Shown here: positions 46,617-55,068 of the stretch, piece by piece
Layout: each line of letters opens with the position of its first letter
Position numbering within the stretch: the stretch's first letter is position 1
NCBI RefSeq assembly: GCF_004353845.1
Contig: NZ_CP037864.1
Coordinates: 1,178,001-1,242,000, forward strand
Direction of reading: 5' to 3'
DNA length: 64,000 nt
Source: Citrobacter arsenatis
Lineage (GTDB): Bacteria > Pseudomonadota > Gammaproteobacteria > Enterobacterales > Enterobacteriaceae
Position numbers and translations under genes: made by a program
The notes under the pieces: model-generated
What the model saw: only the letters and a program-made list of their open reading frames with translations
What the model was told of the DNA's origin: nothing
Databases searched by the model: none

Positions 46617-46653
46617 CAGCCCCTGCCCAAACGCAGGGGCTGATTGTATTTTC
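46617..46653 (+). terminator. Terminator after the amidohydrolase gene
   Basis: A 10-bp perfect stem, CAGCCCCTGC and GCAGGGGCTG, with a 6-base loop is followed by ATTGTATTTTCT, 11 bp after the stop. Confidence 0.78.
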
Positions 46654-46742
46654 TGAAAAGCAGACCATAGTTTTAACAGATATGGCCCAACTGCAACAAT
46701 TTGTGTCATTCTGGTCCGTCTTTATACAGTGAAGGTGGAAAC

Positions 46743-49400
46743 ATGGATGAGCTGCTAACTCTTGGCTGCATTGTTTTATTCTTCGCGCTGGTGGTGGTTC
46801 CAGTCCTCGCGATTGCGGCATACAGACGCAGTGCGGCGGTGCGTTCTGAACTGATGGCCTTGCGCCGTCGGGTGGAGGAACTTGAGCTGCGCGGTGTGGC
46901 GCCAGAGCCTGTGGCACAGACCACCGCCGTTGAGCCAGAGCCTGCAACAGAGAGTATTCCTTCCGATGCGCCAACGGCTGCGATTAGTAGCGTGGCCCCG
47001 AATCCTGTCACTGAGCCGACGTCTGAACCCGTTAACCCGTGGTCTTCACAGCAAAAGCCGGATAAAGCGGCGGTTTCCACGCCCAGCGTTGAGCGGCCTT
47101 CTGTTTTTGGCGGGGTGATATCATCGCTGGTGCGCTGGTTTATGCAGGGCAACCCGTTGGCAAAGCTCGGTATATTGCTCCTGTTCCTGGGGCTTTCTTT
47201 CCTGCTGCGTTACACCGTCGAACATTCTCTGTTTCCGCTTGAGCTGCGCCTGGTGGCGGCTGCACTGTTCGCTATTGTCCTGTTGGCGCTGGGCTGGCGG
47301 TTGCGGCATAAGCAACCGGTCTATGCGCTGATCCTACAGGGCGGGGCCACAGGAGCACTCTATCTCACCGTCTTTGGCGCATTCCGGCTATGGCAAATGC
47401 TGCCAATGACGCTGGCATTTGCGCTGCTGGTGGCGATTTGCGCGGCGAGCGTGGGGCTGGCTATTTTGCAAAAGGCACTTAGCCTGGCGATGCTGGCAAG
47501 CCTTGGCGGCTATCTCGCGCCGCTGCTGCTTTCCACCGGCGGCGGCAGTCATGTCGCGCTCTTCTCTTTCTATCTACTGCTGTCGGTCGGTATTCTCGCC
47601 ATCAGCATCTGGCAGCACTGGCGGGAGCTGAATCTGCTCGGCTTGCTGTTTACCTTTGGCGTTGGCGGTTTGTGGGGACTGGAGGACTATCGGCCTGAGT
47701 ATTACCTGAGCTGCCAACTGTTCCTGATCGCCAACACCATTATTTTTGGCGTACTGAGCGTGGCGCTGTCGCTTCGGGCGCAGGAAAAAGGCAAACAGAT
47801 TATTGACGGCGTACTGCTGTTTGCTCCTCCGCTGGTAGGTTTTGGCATGCAGTATGCCATTACCCGGCATATGGCATATGGCCCGGCACTCAGCGCGCTG
47901 GGTTACGGTGGTTTCTATCTGGTGTTGGCGACGCTGGCTTTACGGCGTTCGTCTTCGCTGGAGAGACCTTTGGTATTGGCTGCCCTGGCGCTCGGTGGCG
48001 CATTTACTACCCTGGCTATCCCGTTGGCACTTTCAGCCCGTTGGACGGCGATGGCCTGGGCGCTGGAGGGACTGGGCATCCTCTGGTTGGGCGTGCAACA
48101 ACAGCAACGACGCATGAGTTATAGCGGTACGGCGCTGCTCGTACTGGCCGTGGGCAGCGCGCTATGGGCGCTGTCGAACGGCACAACTGCGCTCTCAGTG
48201 ATGCTGATATTTGCCGTGCTTAGTCTTAGCTGGCTGGCAGGTGCGTGGCTATGGCGCAACATTCGGATACAGGGCAGTTGGGGGCTTCTCGCGGGTGGTT
48301 TGCTTTTCTGGATTATTGCACTCGTTGCGGCATCGCAACTCATCCTGAAACAGGATCGGTGGGTGCTGTCTGGCGTGTTGGCATTAATGGCGGTATCGGT
48401 CTGGGGCTGGCGAACGATTGCTGGTTGGCTGGCATGGCGGGAGCTGGATGCCAGTAAATGGTTGCTGTGGCCGATGATGCTGGTGATGTTGATGAATCAG
48501 ATCTCTTTGCAGCAGATTTTTGCGGCGGGCTGGCCGAATCTGGCCTGGGGTGCTGCGTTAATTGTTGCGCTGGCGCTGCTCTGGCGTGACGCGCAGATAT
48601 TACCGCCAATGCTTTCCCGGCTGGCGCATTTGTCGTTCTTCTGGATGATTTTACTGGCGCTGGCGGCTGAGCTGTTCTGGTTCGCGCAGGCGCTGCCGTG
48701 GGGGAGGGCTGCGTGGGGAAGCGGCCTGATGATGGCGGCGGGCGGGCTGCTGATTTTCCTGGTGTATCAAGCTGTTCATCGCAAGCTTTGGCCGTTTCGC
48801 ATCTGGCCGGCCCTCTATTCTGTTCAGGCGATGGTTCCCGTTGCGCTGGTGCTGGTCGGTCTGCTCGTGCTGACGAATTTACAGGATGGCGTGGTTTATC
48901 GTCAGACGTATCTGCCGTTGCTCAACCCGCTGGAAGAGGGCGCTGCTTTTGCCCTGCTGGGGCTGGTGGTGTTTTATCGCGTTTCTCAACGCTATTTCCC
49001 GGTGCAGCTTTCGGTGTGCCGCCCATGGCCGGTTGTGGCGCTGATGGCGCTCAGCTTTTGGTGGCTTAATGGTTTGCTGCTACGCGCGTTGTCCTGGTAT
49101 GGCGAAGTTGCGTGGAATGTCCACGCGCTATGGGATTCGCTGCTGATTCAAACCTGTTTTGCTTTGTTCTGGATGCTGGCGGCATTGGTGGTAATGCTGC
49201 GCGCGACCCGGCGTCGCTCGCGCCAGGAATGGCTGTGTGGCGCAGTTTTGTTGGGGATAGTTATCGTTAAACTGATGCTGGTGGACAGCGCGGTAGGCGG
49301 TGGCCTGGCGCGTGCGGTCGCGTTTATTGGCGTGGCCATTCTGGTGCTGATTATCGGCTATTTTTCACCATTACCGCCCAAAGCTGGAGAAGAAAAATGA
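46743..49400 (+). CDS. DUF2339 family multi-pass membrane protein
   Basis: The 885-residue protein begins with one membrane segment (residues ~5-25), a short Arg/Glu coiled stretch (SELMALRRRVEELELRG) and a Pro/Glu/Ala-rich linker to about residue 130. Then follow some 20 or more hydrophobic segments to the end. This architecture is that of the DUF2339 family, whose function is unknown. The ATG is chosen for the GGTGG ribosome site; the frame is open 14 codons further upstream. Its stop overlaps the next gene by four bases (ATGA), a strong sign of paired function. The gene is absent from this place in E. coli. Confidence 0.85.
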   Translation: MDELLTLGCIVLFFALVVVPVLAIAAYRRSAAVRSELMALRRRVEELELRGVAPEPVAQTTAVEPEPATESIPSDAPTAAISSVAPNPVTEPTSEPVNPWSSQQKPDKAAVSTPSVERPSVFGGVISSLVRWFMQGNPLAKLGILLLFLGLSFLLRYTVEHSLFPLELRLVAAALFAIVLLALGWRLRHKQPVYALILQGGATGALYLTVFGAFRLWQMLPMTLAFALLVAICAASVGLAILQKALSLAMLASLGGYLAPLLLSTGGGSHVALFSFYLLLSVGILAISIWQHWRELNLLGLLFTFGVGGLWGLEDYRPEYYLSCQLFLIANTIIFGVLSVALSLRAQEKGKQIIDGVLLFAPPLVGFGMQYAITRHMAYGPALSALGYGGFYLVLATLALRRSSSLERPLVLAALALGGAFTTLAIPLALSARWTAMAWALEGLGILWLGVQQQQRRMSYSGTALLVLAVGSALWALSNGTTALSVMLIFAVLSLSWLAGAWLWRNIRIQGSWGLLAGGLLFWIIALVAASQLILKQDRWVLSGVLALMAVSVWGWRTIAGWLAWRELDASKWLLWPMMLVMLMNQISLQQIFAAGWPNLAWGAALIVALALLWRDAQILPPMLSRLAHLSFFWMILLALAAELFWFAQALPWGRAAWGSGLMMAAGGLLIFLVYQAVHRKLWPFRIWPALYSVQAMVPVALVLVGLLVLTNLQDGVVYRQTYLPLLNPLEEGAAFALLGLVVFYRVSQRYFPVQLSVCRPWPVVALMALSFWWLNGLLLRALSWYGEVAWNVHALWDSLLIQTCFALFWMLAALVVMLRATRRRSRQEWLCGAVLLGIVIVKLMLVDSAVGGGLARAVAFIGVAILVLIIGYFSPLPPKAGEEK

Positions 49401-50794
49401 AATGGATGAAAGCGGTACTCTGGAGTGCTCTGTTAGGAGCAACCGGCGCAGCGTGGGGCAGTAATACGGCTACGGATGCACCAGCAGACTACGCGAAGGG
49501 AGTGAAGCTTTTAACGCCGGGTTCAGAGCAATGGTATAGCCTCCCTCTGCCTTTAGCGGTATACCACGAGGCGGTCTGGCCGGACTTACGTGATATCCGG
49601 GTGTTCAACCGTCAGGGCGAGGTAGTACCTTTCACTCTGCTGGTAGAAAAAGCGCAGGCAACGTCGCCGAGAACGATTCCTCTACGCCTTTTCCCGTTTG
49701 ATTCGACGACGCAAAATGTGACGCCAAAGCACGATGATGAAAGACCCGCGGTCCTGCTTCGTTCTAAAAACGGCATAGAAATTCGCTTCGAAAGTCAAAA
49801 CCTGCAATCCATCGGGCAGAGTTATTTAATCGCCTTGCCAGACGATGTGAAAGAGACGCCATTGCTGTCCCAGTTGCGTTTGAACTGGGATGCGCCTGCG
49901 AAAAACTGGCAGGGAACGGCATCGCTTTATTACAGCCGTGATTTGCGTGACTGGAGGTTGATTACAGGAAATGCGCCGCTGATGGATCTGACGCATAGCG
50001 ACGACCGGTTGAAAATGGACACCTTAGGCGTTGATGATTTGCGAATGTCCGCTGATGGCGTCCCCTGGCTGCTGCTGATTCTTGATTCGCAAAGTCCTGC
50101 GCTAAATCTAAGGGGCGTGAGTGCGATAACCCGTGAGGAACCTTCGCTTACCCGGCCTGTTACGATGGATGCTGAAGTGGAGAAAATTGCCGAAAACCAG
50201 GCGATTTGGCGATGGTCCAGGCCGCAACCGTTGACCTCATTAAAGATTTCACTGGATAACGAAGGCGTGTTGCCGGTTGAGCTTGAATGGCGCAAGGCAG
50301 AAAAAGAGGCCTGGCAGCCTTTAACCCGAACGGTTCTCTACAATCTGGAAAATCAGTATTCGGATAATATTCCGCTCTCCGGTGAATTAGTTGAGGCTGT
50401 CCGGATGACGACGCTTCAGGCGCGTTTGCCCGCCACCTTACCCGTGTTGAGAGGCGAGCGCGACAGCTATAAAGTGATTTTTAACGCGCAAGGCCAAAGC
50501 CCGTTTATCCTGGCATGGGGAAATAAAGCGGCGGAACCCGCGAGCATCAGTCTGGCGATGCTGATCCCGGAGGCGTTACGCACACACAACGATCCCGATA
50601 AAATGCCGCAGGCATTTGAGGATGAACGGGCTATTCTGGGCGGCGAGGCGCGGCTAACAGCAACGTCAGTTGCTGAGCAACAAAGCCAGTGGAAAACGCT
50701 GTTGGTGTGGGGGACGTTGATACTTGGCGTTGCCGTACTGGCTCTGATGGCGTGGAGAATCTGGCGAGAAGTGAAAAAGGGTAATCCGACATAA
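49397..50794 (+). CDS. DUF3999 family membrane-anchored periplasmic protein
   Basis: The 465-residue protein has a signal peptide (about residues 1-21, ending GAAWG), a large extracytoplasmic domain and a single membrane segment near the C-terminus (TLILGVAVLALMAWRIW) followed by a short basic tail. This fits the DUF3999 family, often found next to DUF2339 proteins. It overlaps the preceding gene by four bases, so the two probably form an envelope complex. The substrate or role is not known; stretches such as YSLPLPLAVYHEAVWPDLRDIRVFN hint at a carbohydrate-binding type beta-sandwich, which is inference. Confidence 0.82.
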   Translation: MKWMKAVLWSALLGATGAAWGSNTATDAPADYAKGVKLLTPGSEQWYSLPLPLAVYHEAVWPDLRDIRVFNRQGEVVPFTLLVEKAQATSPRTIPLRLFPFDSTTQNVTPKHDDERPAVLLRSKNGIEIRFESQNLQSIGQSYLIALPDDVKETPLLSQLRLNWDAPAKNWQGTASLYYSRDLRDWRLITGNAPLMDLTHSDDRLKMDTLGVDDLRMSADGVPWLLLILDSQSPALNLRGVSAITREEPSLTRPVTMDAEVEKIAENQAIWRWSRPQPLTSLKISLDNEGVLPVELEWRKAEKEAWQPLTRTVLYNLENQYSDNIPLSGELVEAVRMTTLQARLPATLPVLRGERDSYKVIFNAQGQSPFILAWGNKAAEPASISLAMLIPEALRTHNDPDKMPQAFEDERAILGGEARLTATSVAEQQSQWKTLLVWGTLILGVAVLALMAWRIWREVKKGNPT

Positions 50795-50800
50795 ACCAAT

Positions 50801-50825
50801 AAAAAAGGCCCGCATTTGCGGGCCT
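50801..50825. terminator. Bidirectional terminator between DUF3999 gene and tsaA
   Basis: An 8-bp perfect GC-rich stem, AGGCCCGC and GCGGGCCT, with a 4-base loop lies between the convergent genes. On the minus strand it is followed by TTTTTT, making a strong tsaA terminator; on the plus strand the downstream sequence is CTTAC. Confidence 0.85.
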
Positions 50826-50842
50826 CTTACGATTCTTGCCAA

Positions 50843-51445
50843 TTACAGGCTGGAAACGTTCTCGGTCAGGTATTTCGCCACGCCGTCCGGAGACGCGTTC
50901 ATACCTTCTTTACCTTTTTCCCACTGTGCCGGGCAAACGTCGCCGTGCTCTTCGTGGAACTGCAGCGCGTCAACCATACGCAGCATTTCGTCGATGTTAC
51001 GACCCAGCGGCAGATCGTTAACCACCTGGTGACGAACAACGCCGTTAGCGTCGATCAGGAAAGAACCGCGCAGAGCAACGCCCGCTTCCGGGTGCTCGAT
51101 GCCGTAGGCTTTCTGGATTTCGCGTTTGATGTCAGCAACCATTGCGTATTTCACTGCACCGATGCCGCCTTTGTCGACAGGGGTGTTACGCCATGCGTTG
51201 TGGACAAATTCAGAGTCGAAGGAAACGCCAACAACTTCAACGCCGCGCTTCTGGAATTCTTCGTAACGCTTGTCGAATGCGATCAGTTCAGACGGGCAAA
51301 CGAAGGTGAAGTCCATCGGCCAGAAGAACAGAACGGTAGTTTTACCGTTGGTATGCTGTTTGAAGTTGAAGTTTTCAACGATCTCACCGCTACCCAGTAC
51401 CGCAGCTGCTGTGAAATCCGGAGCCTGACGAGTTACCAGTACCAT
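50843..51445 (-). CDS. tsaA: 2-Cys peroxiredoxin TsaA (alkyl hydroperoxide reductase C type)
   Basis: The 200-residue protein is a typical 2-Cys peroxiredoxin that reduces hydrogen peroxide and organic peroxides. The peroxidatic Cys50 lies in FTFVCPSELIAF and the resolving Cys171 in GDVCPAQW. The start at MVLVTRQAPDF follows a GCAGGAG ribosome site; the frame is open 30 codons further but has no homology. Salmonella has a peroxiredoxin gene, tsaA, in this position near yajB/acpH; E. coli K-12 lacks it. It is a paralog of AhpC. I could not place an OxyR site. Confidence 0.9.
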   Translation of the reverse strand: MVLVTRQAPDFTAAAVLGSGEIVENFNFKQHTNGKTTVLFFWPMDFTFVCPSELIAFDKRYEEFQKRGVEVVGVSFDSEFVHNAWRNTPVDKGGIGAVKYAMVADIKREIQKAYGIEHPEAGVALRGSFLIDANGVVRHQVVNDLPLGRNIDEMLRMVDALQFHEEHGDVCPAQWEKGKEGMNASPDGVAKYLTENVSSL

Positions 51446-51567
51446 ATAATTCTCCTGCAATGTTAAGGGGTTTTTGGAACGCAACGCGGGCCAGTATAGA
51501 GAGTGTTCGGGAATAAGACAAAGAGGCGTTGGCAATCAATGAGACAGGTTTTGTCTATCAATCTTTT

Positions 51568-51595
51568 GCCGGATGGTGGCTACTGCTTATCCGGC
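51568..51595. repeat. REP unit between acpH and tsaA
   Basis: GCCGGATGGTGGC and the matching end CTTATCCGGC form a REP palindrome. It lies 18 bp after the acpH stop, in the 168-bp gap before tsaA. Confidence 0.78.
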
Positions 51596-51613
51596 GGGGA
51601 ATGCGGGCTGCAA

Positions 51614-52195
51614 TCAAAGGGTTTTACGCCGCGCCAGTTCCATCATTTGCGGATAAAACTGCCAGAAACGTTCTTCTAACGCATCGTAATGGGTATCGAG
51701 GTCATACCATGAGTCGCGCAGGGCATCGAGCCGTGGGCGGCGGCTGGCCATACCGTTCAGGACGTTCTGGATAAAATCCATGTCCCGATAGCGCTCAAGC
51801 CATTTCTCTGACCATATATAGTTGTTCAGATTGATAAAGCGCGGCGGCGATTCCGGCAAAATAGTCGTTACCTGGGTGCGGGCATAGCGCACAAACTCCG
51901 TCAGCGGGAAGTCAGGGGAAATTTCCGACCAGTGGCGCGACAGAAAATGATCCCACATGACGTCCAGCGTAATCGGAGCGACGCGGCGCGTTTCGCTACG
52001 AAACCACTCTTTGGCTTCACGCACCTGCGGCAGGTTATCGGTCATCACGTCGATACGACGGTGCATGAAGATGCCTTCCACCACGTCAGGCGAATAGTGC
52101 GTTTCCGGATTACCCCGGACAAAATCGGCCAGCAAATTACCGGAAAGCGAGCTGTCGGCAAGATGAGCGAGATGCAAATGTGCAAGAAAATTCAT
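51614..52195 (-). CDS. acpH: Acyl carrier protein phosphodiesterase AcpH (YajB)
   Basis: AcpH removes the 4'-phosphopantetheine arm from acyl carrier protein. The 193-residue protein equals E. coli in length, starting MNFLAHLHLAHLAD and carrying the conserved histidines and acids GIFMHRRIDVMTD and VMWDHFLSRHW of the family. It diverges from queA across 90 bp. Confidence 0.94.
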   Translation of the reverse strand: MNFLAHLHLAHLADSSLSGNLLADFVRGNPETHYSPDVVEGIFMHRRIDVMTDNLPQVREAKEWFRSETRRVAPITLDVMWDHFLSRHWSEISPDFPLTEFVRYARTQVTTILPESPPRFINLNNYIWSEKWLERYRDMDFIQNVLNGMASRRPRLDALRDSWYDLDTHYDALEERFWQFYPQMMELARRKTL

Positions 52196-52285
52196 AGTTA
52201 AACGTTTATCCAGAGGGGTAAAGGTTGCAGGGAGAACGCCCCGGCACTAGACTACCCGCCTCTTATTTTAGTCTGAGTCAGTGTC

Positions 52286-53350
52286 ATGCGCGTTACCGAT
52301 TTCACCTTTGAACTACCCGAATCCCTGATTGCCCACTATCCGCAAGCTGAGCGCAGTAGCTGCCGCTTGCTGTCTTTGGACGGGCCGACGGGCGCGCTGA
52401 CGCACGGTACTTTCACCGATCTGCTCGATAAGCTCAACCCTGGAGATTTACTGGTCTTTAACAACACTCGCGTGATCCCGGCGCGTCTGTTTGGCCGTAA
52501 AGCCAGCGGCGGCAAGATTGAAGTGCTGGTTGAGCGTATGCTGGATGACAAACGTATTCTGGCACATATCCGCGCATCTAAAGCGCCGAAGCCGGGCGCT
52601 GAGCTGCTGCTGGGCGACGACGAAAATATTAACGCGACGATGGTCGCCCGCCATGACGCGCTGTTTGAAGTGGAGTTTAACGACGAACGCAGCGTGCTGG
52701 ATATCCTCAACGCCATCGGCCATATGCCGTTGCCGCCGTATATCGACCGTCCCGATGAAGACGCCGACCGCGAGCTTTACCAGACCGTGTATAGCGAAAA
52801 ACCGGGCGCCGTCGCCGCGCCGACTGCGGGGTTGCACTTTGACGATCCGCTGCTGGCTAAGCTGCGCGATAAAGGCATTGAAATGGCGTTTGTTACGCTG
52901 CACGTCGGCGCGGGTACTTTCCAGCCGGTGCGCGTAGACACCATCGAAGACCACATTATGCACTCTGAATATGCAGAAGTGCCGCAGGATGTGGTGGACG
53001 CGGTGCTGGCGGCGAAAGCGCGCGGCAACCGCGTGATTGCGGTGGGCACCACCTCCGTTCGTTCACTGGAAAGCGCAGCGAAGGCTGCCAAAAACGACCT
53101 TATCGAGCCGTTCTTCGGTGATACGCAAATATTCATTTATCCAGGCTATAAATATCAGGTGATTGATGCCCTGGTAACCAACTTCCACCTGCCGGAATCG
53201 ACGCTGATCATGCTGGTTTCCGCGTTTGCTGGTTATAAAAACACCATGCACGCCTATCATGAAGCGGTAAAAGCGGAATATCGCTTTTTTAGTTACGGTG
53301 ATGCGATGTTTATCACGTACAATCCGCAGGCTATTTCTGAGCGACCGTGA
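52286..53350 (+). CDS. queA: S-adenosylmethionine:tRNA ribosyltransferase-isomerase QueA
   Basis: QueA transfers and rearranges the ribosyl group of S-adenosylmethionine onto preQ1 in tRNA, giving epoxyqueuosine. The protein is 354 residues (E. coli 356). Family stretches include MRVTDFTFELPESLIAHYP, VFNNTRVIPARLFG, TAGLHFDDPLL and LHVGAGTFQPVR. It is the first gene of the queA-tgt-yajC-secD-secF run, but 208 bp separate it from tgt. Confidence 0.97.
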   Translation: MRVTDFTFELPESLIAHYPQAERSSCRLLSLDGPTGALTHGTFTDLLDKLNPGDLLVFNNTRVIPARLFGRKASGGKIEVLVERMLDDKRILAHIRASKAPKPGAELLLGDDENINATMVARHDALFEVEFNDERSVLDILNAIGHMPLPPYIDRPDEDADRELYQTVYSEKPGAVAAPTAGLHFDDPLLAKLRDKGIEMAFVTLHVGAGTFQPVRVDTIEDHIMHSEYAEVPQDVVDAVLAAKARGNRVIAVGTTSVRSLESAAKAAKNDLIEPFFGDTQIFIYPGYKYQVIDALVTNFHLPESTLIMLVSAFAGYKNTMHAYHEAVKAEYRFFSYGDAMFITYNPQAISERP

Positions 53351-53558
53351 GAAGGCTATCTCACTTGCCATTTTGATGTTGGGCAGTGCTCGCCATCCTC
53401 ACGTACTGCGTGTACGTTCCGGTGGCTGCGCGCTGGCCGCCCTCAAACTGGCTGCGCCGATTGCGCCTTCGCCAGTGGGTCAATATATTTTTACTCCGTG
53501 GAGTGATTCCGTGGGGAAAGTTTAATCATCAGACTGTCTCTCTGATGCAGGAGAAAAA
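53351..53558. other. Intergenic spacer between queA and tgt, possible dispersed repeat
   Basis: The spacer is GC-rich in its middle and contains a short inverted repeat, ACGTAC-TGCGT-GTACGT (53400-53416), then a pyrimidine/GC-rich stretch. It stays open in one frame into queA's end, but without a ribosome site or homology. It looks like a member of an enterobacterial intergenic repeat family, from memory only. The tgt ribosome site (AGGAG) is at the end. Confidence 0.35.
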
Positions 53559-54686
53559 ATGAAATTTGAACTGGATACCACAGACGGTCGCGCTCGCCGC
53601 GGCCGCCTGGTTTTTGATCGTGGCGTAGTAGAAACGCCTGCCTTTATGCCGGTCGGTACCTACGGCACTGTTAAGGGTATGACGCCGGAAGAAGTTGAAG
53701 CGACCGGCGCACAGATCATCCTCGGCAATACCTTCCATTTGTGGCTGCGCCCGGGCCAGGAAATCATGAAATTGCACGGCGATCTGCACGATTTCATGCA
53801 GTGGAAAGGGCCGATCCTCACCGATTCAGGCGGCTTCCAGGTGTTCAGCTTGGGCGATATCCGTAAGATAACCGAGCAAGGCGTGCACTTCCGTAACCCG
53901 ATCAACGGCGATCCGATTTTCCTCGATCCCGAGAAGTCGATGGAGATTCAATACGATCTCGGTTCCGATATCGTGATGATCTTCGACGAATGTACACCGT
54001 ATCCGGCTGACTGGGACTATGCTAAACGCTCGATGGAGATGTCTCTGCGTTGGGCGAAGCGCAGTCGCGACCGTTTTGATAGTCTCGGCAATAAAAATGC
54101 GCTTTTTGGCATCATTCAGGGCAGCGTTTACGAAGATTTACGTGATATCTCTGTTAAAGGTCTGGTAGATATCGGCTTTGATGGCTACGCTGTCGGCGGT
54201 TTGGCTGTCGGTGAGCCAAAGGAAGATATGCACCGCATCCTGGAGCATGTATGCCCACAGATTCCGGCAGATAAACCGCGTTACCTGATGGGCGTTGGCA
54301 AACCAGAAGATCTGGTTGAAGGCGTGCGTCGTGGTATCGATATGTTTGACTGCGTGATGCCAACGCGAAATGCCCGTAATGGTCATTTGTTTGTGACTGA
54401 CGGCGTGGTAAAAATTCGTAACGCGAAACATAAAAGCGACACCAGTCCGCTCGATTCTGAGTGTGATTGCTACACCTGTCGCAATTATTCGCGCGCTTAC
54501 TTGCATCATCTCGACCGTTGCAACGAAATATTGGGCGCGCGTCTCAACACGATTCATAACCTTCGCTACTACCAGCGTTTGATGGCGGGTTTACGCAAGG
54601 CTATTGAAGAGGGTAAATTAGAGAGCTTCGTGACCGATTTTTACCAACGTCAGGGTAGACCAGTTCCACCTGTGAACGTTGATTAA
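53559..54686 (+). CDS. tgt: tRNA-guanine transglycosylase
   Basis: Tgt swaps the wobble guanine of GUN-anticodon tRNAs for preQ1, the first tRNA-bound step of queuosine synthesis. The 375-residue protein equals E. coli. Key residues are in place: Asp89 (LTDSGGFQVFSLG), nucleophile Asp264 (MFDCVMPTRNARNG), and zinc ligands Cys302, Cys304, Cys307 and His333 (CDCYTCRNY...NTIHNLRYY). It precedes yajC by 22 bp. Confidence 0.97.
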   Translation: MKFELDTTDGRARRGRLVFDRGVVETPAFMPVGTYGTVKGMTPEEVEATGAQIILGNTFHLWLRPGQEIMKLHGDLHDFMQWKGPILTDSGGFQVFSLGDIRKITEQGVHFRNPINGDPIFLDPEKSMEIQYDLGSDIVMIFDECTPYPADWDYAKRSMEMSLRWAKRSRDRFDSLGNKNALFGIIQGSVYEDLRDISVKGLVDIGFDGYAVGGLAVGEPKEDMHRILEHVCPQIPADKPRYLMGVGKPEDLVEGVRRGIDMFDCVMPTRNARNGHLFVTDGVVKIRNAKHKSDTSPLDSECDCYTCRNYSRAYLHHLDRCNEILGARLNTIHNLRYYQRLMAGLRKAIEEGKLESFVTDFYQRQGRPVPPVNVD

Positions 54687-54708
54687 TTTTAATAATGAGG
54701 GAATTTGA

Positions 54709-55041
54709 ATGAGCTTTTTTATTTCTGATGCGGTAGCGGCAACAGGTGCTCCGGCGCAGGGCAGCCCGATGTCTCTGATTCTGATGCTGGTGGTGTTTGG
54801 TCTGATTTTCTACTTCATGATCCTGCGTCCGCAGCAAAAGCGCACCAAAGAACACAAAAATCTGATGAACTCCATTGCGAAAGGCGATGAAGTGCTGACT
54901 AACGGTGGTCTGGTGGGTCGCGTGACCAAAGTAGCAGAATCTGGCTACATCGCTATCGCGCTGAACGACACCACTGAAGTGGTTATTAAACGTGATTTCG
55001 TAGCTGCCGTTCTGCCGAAAGGCACCATGAAGGCGCTGTAA
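54709..55041 (+). CDS. yajC: Sec translocon accessory protein YajC
   Basis: YajC is a small inner-membrane partner of SecDF. The 110 residues equal E. coli. One membrane segment (about residues 20-40, LILMLVVFGLIFYFMILRPQQ) is followed by a cytoplasmic domain beginning KRTKEHKNLMNSIAKGDEVLTNGGLVG. It sits between tgt and secD, 27 bp before secD. Confidence 0.96.
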   Translation: MSFFISDAVAATGAPAQGSPMSLILMLVVFGLIFYFMILRPQQKRTKEHKNLMNSIAKGDEVLTNGGLVGRVTKVAESGYIAIALNDTTEVVIKRDFVAAVLPKGTMKAL

Positions 55042-55068
55042 TTTATTGTTTTCCCAAAGGGAACTGCC

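Noticed and set aside
53298..53525. 75-codon plus-strand frame spanning the end of queA and the spacer
   Set aside because: It starts inside queA in another frame, lacks a ribosome site, and follows the GC-rich spacer; more likely a chance frame in a repeat-like stretch.
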